A stretch of 64,000 nucleotides of DNA, from the NCBI GenBank assembly GCA_947311845.1, contig CAMZMU010000107.1, forward strand, positions 15,505,929-15,569,928, read 5' to 3'. Positions 11,301 through 21,858 of this stretch are shown here, piece after piece. Position numbers and translations under genes: made by a program. How positions within the stretch are numbered: the stretch's first letter is position 1; the number at the start of each line of letters is the position of its first letter. The notes beneath the pieces are model-generated. The model did no database searches, was not told the DNA's origin, and saw nothing but the letters and a program-made list of their open reading frames with translations. Source of the DNA: Poa pratensis. Its lineage: Eukaryota; Streptophyta; Magnoliopsida; Poales; Poaceae.

Positions 11301-12488
11301 ATTTACCGAAGATGGTGTCCGTAAACTTCTACTCCCTCTGTTCCATAATATAAGATGTTTTAGACATTCCAAAATGGACCAAATACGGAGTAAGATGTTT
11401 TAGACATCCCATATTTCTTCAACCTACAAGGATATTAATCACATGTTCTCCAGTTTCACTTATTGAAAAGAGTGTTAATTATGCACTGGTATTTGTACTA
11501 CCACTATTGCTTGAGTTCATACACCTAAGTCGACTGAGATTTTCTTATGTCTAAGTCGACGGTGCTAGCCATCTGATCTGATCTTGATACCCCCTACGGC
11601 CCCACCCTGGCACGAATCTGAGCACGGAGACATCATACGGCTAAAGGGCGTCGAGTTAGACATAAGAGAATCTCATTGCGCTATTGTTTGAAGTCGCTTG
11701 AAAAACCATTTCTGTTTTTTTGGGTTACATGTGCACGAACATCAACATGATCATGTCACTATGCAGCATACGCAGACCTTAACACAAGGCTACTGATAAA
11801 AAAGGTGCATACCAGACTCCCACGGTAGCCAGACAATGGAGCACACTCAATACAGTCGCAGGGTATCCAGAACAAATCGCTTCCAGTATCCAATGCGACC
11901 ATAAAGGTAGTGTTTGGCGTCCCAACTTCCACCCATGTGTAATATAGCCTGCAGAGACACATAGCAGAAACACCATTAGCTTACAAAGCTCAGCTGCGGG
12001 CCGTCAGAAATTCATTCACAATGTAACACACAAACATCCCACAGCGAAGTAACTTGCAGTTTTCTAATGCCGCATTTCTATATCACCACTGTCATACAAA
12101 ACTATTCCAATCCAGTGGAGCATATGAGCTAATTTAAGCAGTTGAAGTAACATTACATTTGAACAGTAAAAGGGCTAGCAAATAAAACCCGATGGGCTAG
12201 TTAGAGAGGGAGCGCGAGGCACCAGCCGAAATCGTTGCCGAGTGAGAAGATGCCGCCGCCTTCGGAGATGGAGAGGAGCTGGTGCTTGGCGCCGAGCCGG
12301 CGCTGAAGGTCGCTCCGCACGAGCGCCCGGTAGTAGCCCCCGCTCCCACGGCGCGGCCACCGCGCCCCGTGCGCGCCCGACGCCAGCCGCGCCTCGTCGG
12401 AGAGCCGGTGCACCATCCTCGTCGAGAGCGTCGCCGACGCCGCCACGGCGAGCAGCGGCAGCAAGAGGAGGATGGCCCGGAGGCGCAT
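8306..12488 (-). CDS. Aspartyl protease family A1, secreted and probably GPI-anchored, ten exons
   Basis: Exons on the minus strand: 12223-12488, 11813-11948, 10600-10832, 10023-10247, 9794-9932, 9651-9721, 9451-9550, 8777-8840, 8623-8694, 8306-8532. All splice sites are GT-AG and every phase closes, giving 510 residues. The N-terminus MRLRAILLLLPLLAVAAS is a signal peptide. Catalytic motifs are DTGSDLFW (Asp about 109) and DSGTSF (Asp about 314), with cysteine pairs such as CDCIEC typical of plant atypical aspartic proteases. The C-terminus has a Ser/Pro-rich stretch followed by a hydrophobic tail (CLLLLLTMSTVFFIS), as in GPI-anchored members related to aspartyl protease family protein 1. 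The product should act at the cell surface or wall. Substrate is unknown. Two MITE-like pieces lie in intron 2. Confidence 0.93.
11333..11418. mobile_element. Stowaway MITE fragment in intron 2 of the protease gene
   Basis: CTCCCTCTGTTCCATAATAT is followed by AAGATGTTTTAGACAT, and the latter motif recurs in the same orientation at about 11391. The pieces are typical Stowaway termini, but the element is internally rearranged and lacks a proper right end. Confidence 0.5.
11530..11680. mobile_element. Hairpin MITE in intron 2 of the protease gene
   Basis: The left arm (GAGATTTTCTTATGTCTAAG at 11536) and the complement of the right arm (GAGATTCTCTTATGTCTAAC) match except for two bases and extend into CGACG on both sides. 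The 150-bp unit would fold into a hairpin. Target duplication and family were not resolved. Confidence 0.5.
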
Positions 12489-12817
12489 GGGTGGATCTGG
12501 GCTGCCGCGCGACGGTGGATCTGCCGGTAATGCGGGGAGGTGGCGCGCGGGGAGGAGGAGTCTGGGGCTAGGGTTTGTGGAGCTGGAGGTTGTGGTCGGC
12601 TGCTAGCTGTGGTAGGGGTGGGTGGGAGCGTGGCGGGGAGGGGAGGGGAGCTTGGGCGGTGCGCGGGTGCGGAGGTGGCGATGGTGCTCTCTGGAAGTTT
12701 GCGCAGAAAAGAGGAAGACGGTGAAGGTTTTGGTAGTTTTGTTAGAAAACCTCTGAGGAAGTCTCATATTTCCATTCGAGTACACTTCTCCCGCCCAAAG
12801 TACTTCTAAAACAACTA

Positions 12818-13008
12818 CTACCTCAGTATCAAAGTATAACTCCGTATATAATTCAAAAAATATATAACTCCGTATAAAATGTTTTACCATTTTTCTGATA
12901 CGCATGTATCTAACACATATCAGTGTGTAGATTCACTCATTTTAGCATGTAATGTATCTAGTCCATATAGAAATAGCTAAAACATCTTATATTTTAATAC
13001 GGAGGGAG
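12818..13008. mobile_element. Stowaway-type MITE upstream of the protease gene
   Basis: The right end is ACGGAGGGAG followed by TA (13009-13010). The left end, CTACCTCAGTATCAAAGTAT after TA at 12816-12817, is a mutated version of the same repeat. The interior has the AAAACATCTTATATT motif common to this group. Confidence 0.6.
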
Positions 13009-13020
13009 TATATTTTAGTA

Positions 13021-13604
13021 CTCCTCTGTTCCAAAATATAAGGTATTTTAGCAATTTCCAACAAAGCTCTAAATCTTGCCAAATGACTCTTTTACCCTTC
13101 ATCATGTACATCCTCATACTCGCTCTTGTACATCCTCGTGCTGCTCCATCCGTCGTCGAGCCTGTCCCGGGATTTGGCGAGAGGGTGACGAACCCATCCT
13201 TGGCGTCGTAGATCCTCCACCACCCAGCAATCCATCGCCGCCGTCCACGGGTCTAGCACCACTGCCCACGGATCTGCGATCGGCAAATGAAAATTGAAGC
13301 TTTCCGATGTGCCAACAAGTGGGACAGGGAGAGCAGGGAGGCGCCGACGACCTGTGCGCGAGAGGGGGAGGGAGAGCACGCAGCGAGTCAGCGAGAGGGA
13401 GAGGGAAAGCACTGAGGCACCGGCGACCTATGCACGAGAGGGAGAGGGCGAGCGCTTGGGGAGAGTGGGAAAAACGAGCGACAGGGAACGGGGATTCCGG
13501 TCGGGGGTATTTTCGAAAGATACAGAAACTCTTTAACTGAAATTTGTACTGTGCAAATTTGAGCTAAAAAGCCTATAACGGCTTATAAATCGGAACATAG
13601 GTAG
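13021..13604. mobile_element. Longer Tc1/mariner-type non-autonomous element
   Basis: The left terminus CTCCTCTGTTCCAAAATATA follows TA at 13019-13020. The right terminus, read on the other strand, is CTACCTATGTTCCGATTTAT, next to TA at 13605-13606. At 584 bp it is longer than the other Stowaway copies here. A GC-rich, purine-biased interior (13090-13500) is open in several frames but shows no transposase motif. Confidence 0.45.
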
Positions 13605-13734
13605 TACTTGATTGCCATCGTCCTCTCGTCGAGGTATGTAATTTTCAGCTCGGTGCTAAACTAACCACATTTTATACAAGTAAAAAAGACTAATCACAAT
13701 TTGGTTGAAAAAACGGGACTAGACAAAAAAATTG

Positions 13735-14240
13735 AACAGGGGCCGGTCCTGAAGGATCAAGAGCCTCATCCATAGTAAGGCTGGGGTTACGAATTACAGA
13801 TAATCCTTCAAAAAACATATAAATCACACACAAGGCCATACTTTTTGCACTAAGGACCTTAGAAAAATAAAGGAAAAAGTGATTCGGTCATCCTCCTTCT
13901 CTAGCGCGACGGAACCAAGGCTCAACGCAGCCGACCTCAACATCACCGGGGACACACCACTTGAAATGGAGAGGCGGGGGCACAAGCCAGAAGGCCTCCG
14001 AAATGGCACCAAGGCCTGGAGGTTGAGACATACCATCTGACGCCGATCGGAGAACCGTCGCCGACGTCCGAGGTGGCAGAGGTCGCCTTTCAACCCTGAA
14101 GAACGGCAGTGACAACGACGCTGCCGCGAGGAAGCTCCTCCCAGAGAAGCCTCAACGCTCCCGTGCTGCAGATCCAAGACTAGTTTCTGCATTGCGAAAA
14201 TCTTGTAGTAATGATACATGAGAATAATAAGTGGGTTCTT
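13735..14240 (-). mobile_element. LINE-tail retroposon remnant, related to the element at 22242-23350
   Basis: Read on the minus strand, the 3' end has CTTCAGGACCGGCCCCTGTT followed by CAATTTTTTT. This is close to the GGCCGTTCCTTGTTC plus poly-A end of the retroposon at 22242-23350. The body is GC-rich and open in more than one frame without a recognised protein. The 5' end and target duplication were not found, so the boundaries are approximate. Confidence 0.45.
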
Positions 14241-14900
14241 TTGAGAATACGTGGATGTAGGAGGTCCTAGCTGCTCTTGTTCTCCGCTGGTTTGTTTATC
14301 GGAGCTTTTTACTCCACAGCAACGGTCGTTCCACCCACATGACCGGAGTCCACTCGAGCGCCGCGCGCGCGTGGTGGTCCCCGCGTCGCAGCGGGACGGC
14401 CGCTTTGCCCATCGAATGGGCGGCGCAGATGCTGATGAAGCGTGCCGGGCGGCCGCCGGTCAGAAAGAGATAGGATCCAGTGCCAGCCTGACGCCTACGA
14501 GACACCAGCTCGTCCAAACTCGTTTTACAGTAACAGATCCATCTCATGTTTCAACTTTACAAAACCATCATGCGTCGGTAGAGCTTTGTACGATATTGAC
14601 AACTGCTGCCGTGCATCTTTTTTCGCTGCCTTTCAACGCGCACGCGCTGCACACGATGCAGGTCCTGGGAAAAGGCGCTTTGGCCATGTAAAGTCGGCCA
14701 CCGCTATGAACAAAACAGAAAGTGATGGTACAAGTGCACACAATTATTACTAGCATCCGGTTAACACAAAACCAGGGAAAAAAATAAACGATCGCGGGAA
14801 ACGCAGGCAGGAGTCACTGTACAAATTAAGAATTTATCGGAGAGTGATGCTGTATCTTGGATGGAATTCGTCCTAATTCGATGGTAAAACTCAGGGACCG
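14241..14900. other. No gene supported
   Basis: An open frame of 146 codons on the plus strand (14251-14691) has no recognisable domain and opposing open frames of similar length. I regard it as unsupported. Confidence 0.35.
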
Positions 14901-14911
14901 CCATGGGAAAG

Positions 14912-15795
14912 TCATGATGTGGAACGGAACGGATCTGACCTGCACCTGAGTTGATTCTTGTGTTTGGTATGGAACTGGAACCACAACCCACACGTTTCCT
15001 AGAAATGGCCATATTCCACCTAGATCCGGAATTTGGTCGTTCCACCAAATCGGTAGGATCACCTCGTTCTGCTTCTCTCTACCCAACTCTGTTGTCTCGT
15101 ATCTCTCTCGTCCCTATCGAAACCTTCCCCTCCCTCGATTCTCCCTACCGATCTAACAGCTGGCAGCCTAGCAACATCGCGTCGAGGGACGTGCGGCAGG
15201 ACGGGACGGTGACCAACGGGAGGTAGCAGGCTAGCGGCGGGCGCATGGCTCGGTGGCGGTGGGCTAGCGGCTGGGCGGCTGCGGACTAGCCGCTGCGCGC
15301 CGACTAGCTGGCAGCTGCGCGGGTAGCAACCGAGCGACTCGATTGGAAAAAGTCAATTTGGATTTCCGATATAGATGTTGATTGCTAATTGTAGAAGTTA
15401 ATGGTAGGTTTGGATGTTGATTTGGATGCTATTACGTTGTTGATTGCGAATCCGTAGAAATTAGTGCTAGATGCTAATTAAATTAGATTAATGTTTCTGA
15501 ATTACTTCTCATTCTACCTCTCCAACCGAACACAGGAATGTAATCAACCCATTCTATTTTTTACACCTACCAAATATAGGAACGGAACCGACCCATTCCG
15601 AATGGAATCATGACATTAGTGGCGGAGCTTGCCAAAGCTTGCTGGGGGGCAAAACACACAAAACGTCATATTTTAAGTTCTCCCTAAAAAAAAATCTGCA
15701 TGCATGTGTCAATCTTGGGGGGGGGGGGGGGGGGGGTGGCCCCCCCTGACCTCAACTAAGCTCCGCCTCTGCATGACATTCCATTCTATTTAGTA
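14912..15795. mobile_element. Probable TIR element of unknown superfamily, interrupted by a MULE-MITE
   Basis: Near 14912 the sequence reads GTCATGATGTGGAACGGAAC. The complement of the right side, near 15616 and continuing past the nested insertion to about 15795, reads GTCATGATTCCATTCGGAAT. Further shared pieces are GTTTGGTATGGAAC and ATTTGGTAGG. The GC-rich middle (15030-15330) resembles a captured or promoter-like block. Because one arm is split by the insertion at 15618-15771 and similarity is imperfect, both ends are approximate. Confidence 0.35.
15618..15771. mobile_element. Small MULE-type element with 9-bp target duplication
   Basis: Direct repeats of catgacatt flank it (15609-15617 and 15772-15780). 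The ends, AGTGGCGGAGCTT and the complement AGAGGCGGAGCTT, differ at one base. The interior contains an uninterrupted run of about 20 G (from about 15717) followed by a C-rich run. A 9-bp duplication indicates a Mutator-like transposase in trans. Confidence 0.7.
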
Positions 15796-15859
15796 CCGCG
15801 GTGAGTACCACAGTATGTTGAGTTAGCAAAAAGATCAGTTGCAACTGAATCAATCTACC

Positions 15860-16500
15860 AATAGGTACTAGAAAAATCAAGATATAACAAAATTGTCGGT
15901 CTTTTTATAATGACCTTCTTTTTTGCGCAAGAGGCAATTGTTATCTGCAGGCTCACCAGTCTCATTCTCCGTTTCTTTATATTACTTTGGCGTAGCTTTT
16001 TGAAACTTTTTTTTTGTTAGAAGAAATTGACCCACCACATTTTCTCTTGAAGGAGCCAAGATGAAAAGTTTGGTCCTTCCTCTTCATCATGTCTTCTTAC
16101 TCGACAATTTGTGTGATGTTTCAGCGAGTTGCTTTTTTGTCTTTAAGAGAATTACAGTTGAACTTGAATTGATCAAACTCTCCAGGGAGGACTCCAAGAT
16201 CATAATAACGAGAAGGTTATCACTTAGGTGATAGGTCACATTTTAAAGACATAAATTTATTCGAAGCATTCACCATTCTCAAAATATGTGACCTCACGTC
16301 TCCATCGGTGTTGTACTTCCCAAAGGGCTTCCCTAAAATCTCATGGGTATATTTTCAGAATTTTTAAATTGCTCCAAGGCTAGCATAAACTCTTTGGAAG
16401 TATCCTTACCCCAATAATGTCAGGAAATATGAATGATCTCATGACAAGCATTGTGCTGTGATTAGACTTTTCCCAGTTTCCATCTTGGAATCATAAATTT
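15860..16500 (-). pseudogene. Decayed copia gag segment, left arm copy
   Basis: The reverse complement parallels the right-arm gag copy at 17190-17890 throughout: the GAAAAGTCTAATCAC segment, TTTAAAATGTGACCTATCAC, the TTATGATCTTGGAGTC stretch and a zinc-knuckle-like CLLRKKEGHYKK. After the knuckle a trace of the protease start (LVD...ATDLFANS) is visible. Stops and frameshifts are frequent and no intact frame remains. Confidence 0.6.
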
Positions 16501-17189
16501 TCTTACTTCCATTATACTCTGTGTTACCAACAGGGCGCCACGGGTTTATCCTCCCTTAAGGCATAATCAAATTTATTGAAAGTTAAACATAATTCAATTG
16601 AATTCTTCCAATGAGGTAATTTACTTCCTGATGTTTGACAGTGTCAAGGTCAAACTTAACGAAAGCTAAAATTCACAATGATGTTCATAAGTAATGGTAT
16701 GAATATAAAACTTTACGTTGGTAAAATAGGATAAACATGACATAATAAAAAAAATCCAACTCGATGCCAAAACACTATTGGACAAAAAATGACATAAAAT
16801 TAGAAACAACTTTTTCAGGAATTGACATGTAAAAGTAACACAACATAATTTTACATTTCAACCCTAAAGTTCTTCTAATTTTATTTCATTTTCTACCTAA
16901 CAGTGTTTTGGCATAGAAAAGGATTTTTATTATGGCATGTTTATTCTATTTTACCAATGTAAAGTTTTATATTCATGGCATTACTTATGAACGTCCATGT
17001 GAATTTCAGCTTCCCCTCCGTTACTCTATGATATTGTCGAACATCTGACAGGAAGTAACTTCCCTCGTTGAAGAATTTAATCGAATTATGTTTGGCTTAC
17101 AATGAGTTTGATTATGTCTTAAGGGAGGATAAACTCATGGTGCCAACTGTTGGTGCCAAGGGGTATGATGAAAATAAGCCAAAAAAATG

Positions 17190-17890
17190 ATTTGAAGATG
17201 GAAAAAATTGGAAAAGTCTTATCACATTGCAATGCTCCTGATGAAATCATCCATATCTCCTGATATTATTAGGGATCTCCCCGGGAAGGTTAATCCCAAT
17301 AAGTGTATGGCAACCTTGAAGGAACAATTTAAATGCTCCGAAAAGATCTATGCCCATGAGCTTTTTCAAAGCTCTTTGGGGAATATAAGAATGATGGAGA
17401 TGCCAGGTATCATATTCTGGGTATGATGAATGTTTCAAATAAATTAATAACTTTAAAATGTGAGTTAAGTGATAACCTCATCGTTATTATGATCTTGGAG
17501 TCCCTTCGTGGAGATTTGATCAATTGAAGATCAACTATAATTCTATTGAAGAAAAAAATGGCCACTCGTTGAAATATCATAACGGATTGTTGAGTAAGAA
17601 GAGATGAAGAAGAGGCAAGGATCAAGCCTTTCATGTTGTCTCGTCCAAGAGAAAACATGATGGGTCAAGTTCTAAGAACCAAAAGAGTCTTTCAAGAAGG
17701 ATACGCCAAAATCATATACATGAAAGGAGAAGGGAGATTGGTCACCCTACGGATAACACATGTCTCTTCTGTGAAAAATGTCATTACAAAAAGACTGTCC
17801 AGAGTTTCTGAAATGTCCATTAAGAAAGGTACAAATGAAATTGCGTTTGTTGTTAAAATGTTTTATATTTGTATTTTTCTTTAGTACCTC
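17190..17890 (+). pseudogene. Decayed copia gag segment, right arm copy
   Basis: The frame from 17208 includes YHIAMLLMKSSISPDIIRDL and [20 protein letters not shown], matching the gag domain of Ty1/copia elements of the UBN2 type. Farther on, after frame changes, CLFCEKCHYKKTVQSF is a damaged CCHC zinc knuckle followed by traces of a protease start near 17890. The sequence carries many stops. No LTR of this element was recognised in the window. Confidence 0.7.
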
Positions 17891-17940
17891 TTGGTAGATT
17901 GATTTAGGTGAAGTGCTTATGTTGCTAACTCCATGCAGCT

Positions 17941-18771
17941 ATAACAGAAATCTCAAGATCATGTATGACAACAATTAGAGCACATAATTGGATTGAAACA
18001 AAGAGGGGTTTAGATTCATTACGTAGTCCTGGACTCGACATCGTGGCCTGCTTAGTGTAGGCGAGCTTCAGGGTTGATGTATGTAGACGTAGTAGAGATA
18101 CTAGAGGCCGTAGATGAACGCTTGAATGCTTGATCACCCGGATCCCCTCCGGTCTCCAATGACCAAGACACGGCGAGGTTCCATCCGTCCCGATGCTTGT
18201 GTGCAGCTGTGATCGGTGCAGATCTTTGGGATATGGGGGAGGTACAGGCTTAGATCTAACTGGCGTAGAGTTGGTTAGTAGCGTGGGAGCTTTGTATTAC
18301 GTATGGATACTGGAGTAACTGGGCCTCCTTTTTTTTTGGCAAGGTGACCTCTTCTTTTATTCTCTCTATTTTCTGTTTTGACTTGGTTTAAGCAAACAAG
18401 ATCAATCAACAGGGTCCTCTCGCATGACTTCGACTTTTATTCCTTTTTTAGATAAAAGGCAATTTTATAGCATGACTTACTTTTATTCTAGAAAATCATG
18501 TCTTTGCCCATGTTCAACTGAGGCCTCGAACGGAGCAATTGAGTTGACATTCTTCAGCCAATACGGAGCAATTTGCAAACGTACTTGTATGGCCGAAAAC
18601 ATCTGACCTGAGATTATGATTCGACTCATCTTTACACTACATATACGAAGAAATGGATCGGCACCGGTAAATACTTAACCCAACGGCTGTTTTTTCATCT
18701 AGAAATAATGCAAGTATATCAACATAAACTGAAAATTAGGAGGCACAATGACCACCAGTACCTACACAGGG
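17941..18771. other. No gene seen
   Basis: Moderate-GC stretch to 18300, then AT-rich sequence. No repeat ends or protein similarity were recognised. The last part is likely the 3' flank of the FAF-like gene. Confidence 0.35.
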
Positions 18772-18844
18772 CTACATAATTTCACCTTGACGATCCCAAT
18801 GCAGAAGCAAGGAAAGCTGCAAAAATTCACCTTGGCGAGATGTC

Positions 18845-19489
18845 TCAGTGAACCATCCTTGGCAAAGGCATGCGGTGCAGCGGGGTGCTCCCGATGGCGC
18901 ACTGCTGGTACTTGACCACGTCCTCGAAGCATCCGACGGCCGGCAGCGGCGCCGGTGCCGCAGCCACATCAACCTCTTCCTCCGCGGGGACCACCGCTGA
19001 CGTCGTCGCGATGTCCGCCTGGGCAATGCCGTCGCCTTCTCGCGCGGTGGGCGCCGGTGGAAGCAGATCGTCGTCCTCGCGCTCGACGAGGCGCATGACG
19101 AGGCGGCCGCCGCGCACGCGGCGCGCGTGGACGTAGTAGTCGGGCCGCATGACGCGCGCCCTGCTGATGACGAGCCTCCGGTCCTCGGTGCGCGCCCGGC
19201 GCAGCGCGCTCCGGGCAGCCAGCGACGGGATCGGCGGCGGAAGCCGGCGTCGTCCTTGGTCCCGGCGGCCGTACGACACCCAGCACCCTTCGTCGTCCTC
19301 CTCGTCATCAGCAATGCTCTCCTCTGTCTCTCGGACGCCGATCTCACCGCAGGCAACGCACGGCGACGACGACGCGGGGATCGTCCGCGTCACGACTCCG
19401 TCGCCGGCGACGGTGTCGGGGACGAGGAGCGATCGGAGGCCGGCGAGAGGGGCGAATATCTCGGTGGGGCGGGAGACGGGTAGCAGCAT
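18845..19489 (-). CDS. FANTASTIC FOUR (FAF)-like protein, single exon
   Basis: The 214-residue frame starts at the ATG at 19487-19489 (MLLPVSRPTEIFAPLAGLRS). An upstream in-frame extension to 19684 exists, but its sequence is low-complexity and a start there is less likely. The diagnostic block is RRRLPPPIPSLAARS followed by DRRLVISRARV and GGRLVMRLVERED (about residues 80-140), the FAF domain that in Arabidopsis proteins is linked to shoot meristem size. An acidic stretch (EESIADDEEDDEGCW) precedes it, and a C-terminal CFEDVVKYQQCAIGSTPLHR follows. The gene is very GC-rich, typical of intronless grass genes. The function in this species is inferred from the family only. Confidence 0.8.
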   Translation of the reverse strand: MLLPVSRPTEIFAPLAGLRSLLVPDTVAGDGVVTRTIPASSSPCVACGEIGVRETEESIADDEEDDEGCWVSYGRRDQGRRRLPPPIPSLAARSALRRARTEDRRLVISRARVMRPDYYVHARRVRGGRLVMRLVEREDDDLLPPAPTAREGDGIAQADIATTSAVVPAEEEVDVAAAPAPLPAVGCFEDVVKYQQCAIGSTPLHRMPLPRMVH

Positions 19490-20488
19490 CGGAAAGGATT
19501 GGGTCAGATTGGAGGGTGGTGGTGGCGCGCGCTGGCCGGTTGCGGCGCATGCAGAAGCGATCGATGGATTAGGTCGATGGAGCGCGCCGGCGCGCGCGTG
19601 TGGGGGCTGTTGGTTGCGATCGACGGAGGGAGGAGGCCGGAGGGCGCGTCTACTCTCCGGGAAGGCAGGAAGTGGATCGGGCAAGGGAATCCCGTGCCGG
19701 CCGTACGTGCATGACGGTCCACTTTGACGCCGGCCAATTAATGGGCCGCGCGTCTCGTCAACTGGTGTTTCTCAAGGCCCCGATCGGATCAGTGCCGTAT
19801 GCATGCGTGGTTATCCAGTTATCCCCTGGCTGATTTTCAGGAAAAAAAATTGTCACTCGCCTCCGTCACTACCGTAGCGGTCACCTAATAGAAAGTGGAT
19901 AGATCACCTCTTCCCTCGAGCTCGACACCCTTCCATTGCAAATCTGCAGCTTTGCGGTCCACCAAATTAACTTGTCAAAGACAAAGCCATTGTCGTTGAA
20001 AGAATCAGGATGGGGCAACACCCCGGACACGTCATAGAACTCCAGAACTGACACCCACACGCGACGACAACATCGATCGGAGGAGGAAACCAGATCTGCC
20101 AGTCTCCAACCCCGTACCCATCACAAGATTCCCATCTTCCATCTGTTACCAACGCTGATTACCGTATGCACGGCTCCTAAACAAACTACCGCTCTCCGCT
20201 CCGAAGCTGAAGTGAGCGTCATCGCAACAACGGAGACCGATGACACAAGTCCACCACACGGATGATGTCGCCACCACGCCATCCCCGCAACCCAGAAATC
20301 TGAAAGGAACAACCTTGAGTGCCAAGAGATGATAGGATCTGATCCATACCGTAATTTTTTGAAAATACGAGATGCATCAATGGATCCCCGTATGATATGA
20401 GCTGGATCAACAACCTGTGCAGTAGTGGTTCGATCGGGGCGATGCAGGCCGTTCGTGGCGGCCCGTGACCGGATGTTAGTTAACTCGG
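19490..20488. other. Promoter side of the FAF-like gene, then unassigned sequence
   Basis: The first 250 bases are GC-rich 5' flank. From 19850 to 20460 the minus strand is weakly open and may be a degenerate retroposon, but no tail or duplication supports it. Confidence 0.3.
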
Positions 20489-20503
20489 GGAGGCATCCTA
20501 CTC

Positions 20504-20627
20504 AAAATGAGACCCAAGGTCACTAGCACCCAGGGCTTACTTTTATAGAAGAAAGGAGCTGCAAGCAGCGCCCGAGCCGAGACTCGAACCCGGGTCGCTG
20601 GGCAGCCAGCACCGGCTAGCTAACCTA
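20504..20627 (-). mobile_element. tRNA-derived SINE with 15-bp target duplication
   Basis: Identical 15-bp copies of ggaggcatcctactc lie at 20489-20503 and 20628-20642. On the minus strand the 124-bp body has an A-box-like GGTTAGCTAGCCGGTGC and a good B box (GGGTTCGAGTC), the internal promoter of RNA polymerase III. It ends in CATTTTG rather than a pure poly-A. Confidence 0.8.
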
Positions 20628-20818
20628 GGAGGCATCCTACTCGTACCGTAGCTGGCTCGATCCCGTGCTAGGCTCTCGCTGTCTCAGTTCATGAGCCGCG
20701 GGCTAAACCGAGAAACGACGGGAAAATGACAGCTCCTGGACTGTCCTGGTTTGCCTCTTGTGTGTAATAAAAGCTACTCTCTTCTTTCGCCTTGATATAG
20801 TACCGTCGAAAACAAATA

Positions 20819-20912
20819 CTATCTCTGATCCCAAATAATTGTCGTGGGTTAAGCTATGAGTTGTAGGTGGCTAGTTTCTTTTTCACGACACTTAAAAGTG
20901 GACCGGAGGGAG
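20819..20912. mobile_element. Stowaway-type MITE
   Basis: Left end CTATCTCTGATCCCAAATAA after TA. Right end GGACCGGAGGGAG before TA. CGTGGG and CACGACA segments pair internally. Length is 94 bp. Confidence 0.6.
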
Positions 20913-21129
20913 TACGTGTTTAATCAGAATGATGGGCTCAGTCCAGCAGAAACATTTGGCTGAAAAAGACAATAGCAGTTTCACTTGTAGCCTACAGTTG
21001 GACCACACTTACTCTTTCAGCCCATCCTCCATCGTCCACGAGAAGCAATACAAACTTCTCGCATGGCCCGCTTTTCATTGTTTTTTATTTGTGACAAAAC
21101 CGCTTTTTCATTGTTTTGGTCCTTGACAA

Positions 21130-21735
21130 GTTGACAGAATAATCTTAGTCACAAATTGCTATTAGCTCCCGAGCTTCCAGAATCCTATTAAAAAAACTCA
21201 GAACCCATATTTTTAAATTTTAAAAAAAATCTACAAGTACATCTACATATTTAGTATGTACGACACCAGTTTTGCTGAAAAAAATAAACAATGAGCCAAT
21301 GCTCCGCGCCGAAGCACTAGATCGAGACATTCCGCTTTGCTCCTTCCCGATCGAAATAAACAATGAGCCAATACTTGACAGCGATAAAGCTCAGTGTTTC
21401 TCTCCGTCGCATCTCGACACTTGTCTGGCTTCTCTTCTCAAACCGGCCGTGCAAAGTTCATCCCAGCGACCACCGAATCGAGCAAGGCCACGAGTAACCT
21501 AAAAGCAGCGCTCCATTGACGCCCCTTTTTCTGTTTCCTCCATCCACCACGAAACATGCTTGCCGCGACGCAACGCACGACGACGGTGGATCACTAAACC
21601 TGTCGTAGTCCATCCATCCATCATACATCTCTCAGCGCCGTCTGTGTTGTATCCTAGGAGAAACTGAAGTTACAAGCAGAGGTTTCTGAACCTTATTCTA
21701 GGCAACGCATTTTACTCGTGTTTTTTTCCCTAGTA
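21130..21735. other. No gene; MITE fragment and a short direct repeat
   Basis: 21165-21270 resembles one end of the AT-rich element at 7722-8061. The string AATAAACAATGAGCCAAT occurs twice, about 71 bases apart (from about 21282 and 21353), a small tandem-type duplication of unknown origin. Confidence 0.4.
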
Positions 21736-21858
21736 CTCCCTCCGTTCCAAATTAATTGACATGCATTTGTCTAGTAACAAATGTATCTAGACACTAAACA
21801 AGTATAGATACATCTATATTTGGACAACCACAAGTCAATTAATTTGGAACGGAGGGAG
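21736..21858. mobile_element. Intact Stowaway MITE
   Basis: Begins CTCCCTCCGTTCCAAATTAA and ends with its exact complement, flanked by TA on both sides. Arms of at least 24 bases are perfect and the 123-bp element is free of indels in its ends, so it inserted fairly recently. Confidence 0.92.

Larger units (their letters stand above)
15797..17940. repeat. Giant inverted repeat built from a copia gag region (arms about 1.05 kb)
   Basis: The left arm (about 15797-16836) is the reverse complement of the right arm (about 16849-17940), with roughly 12 bases between them. Matching landmarks are: GTACCTCTTGGTAGATTGAT at 17884 against the complement near 15880; TACGCCAAA at 17702 against the complement near 15990; CAAGAGAAAA at 17646 against the complement near 16044; GTTTATCCTCCCTTAAGGCA at 16544 against the complement near 17115; and GCCAAAACACT around the centre. 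By eye the arms differ at perhaps a fifth of positions with small gaps, so the duplication is old. Each arm carries the same decayed copia gag-to-protease segment, pointing away from the centre. Confidence 0.85.

Noticed and set aside
12242..12571. Plus-strand frame rich in Arg, Ala and Pro
   Set aside because: Antisense of protease exon 1, caused by high GC content.
18870..19727. Several plus-strand frames of 88-192 codons
   Set aside because: Antisense shadows of the FAF-like gene.
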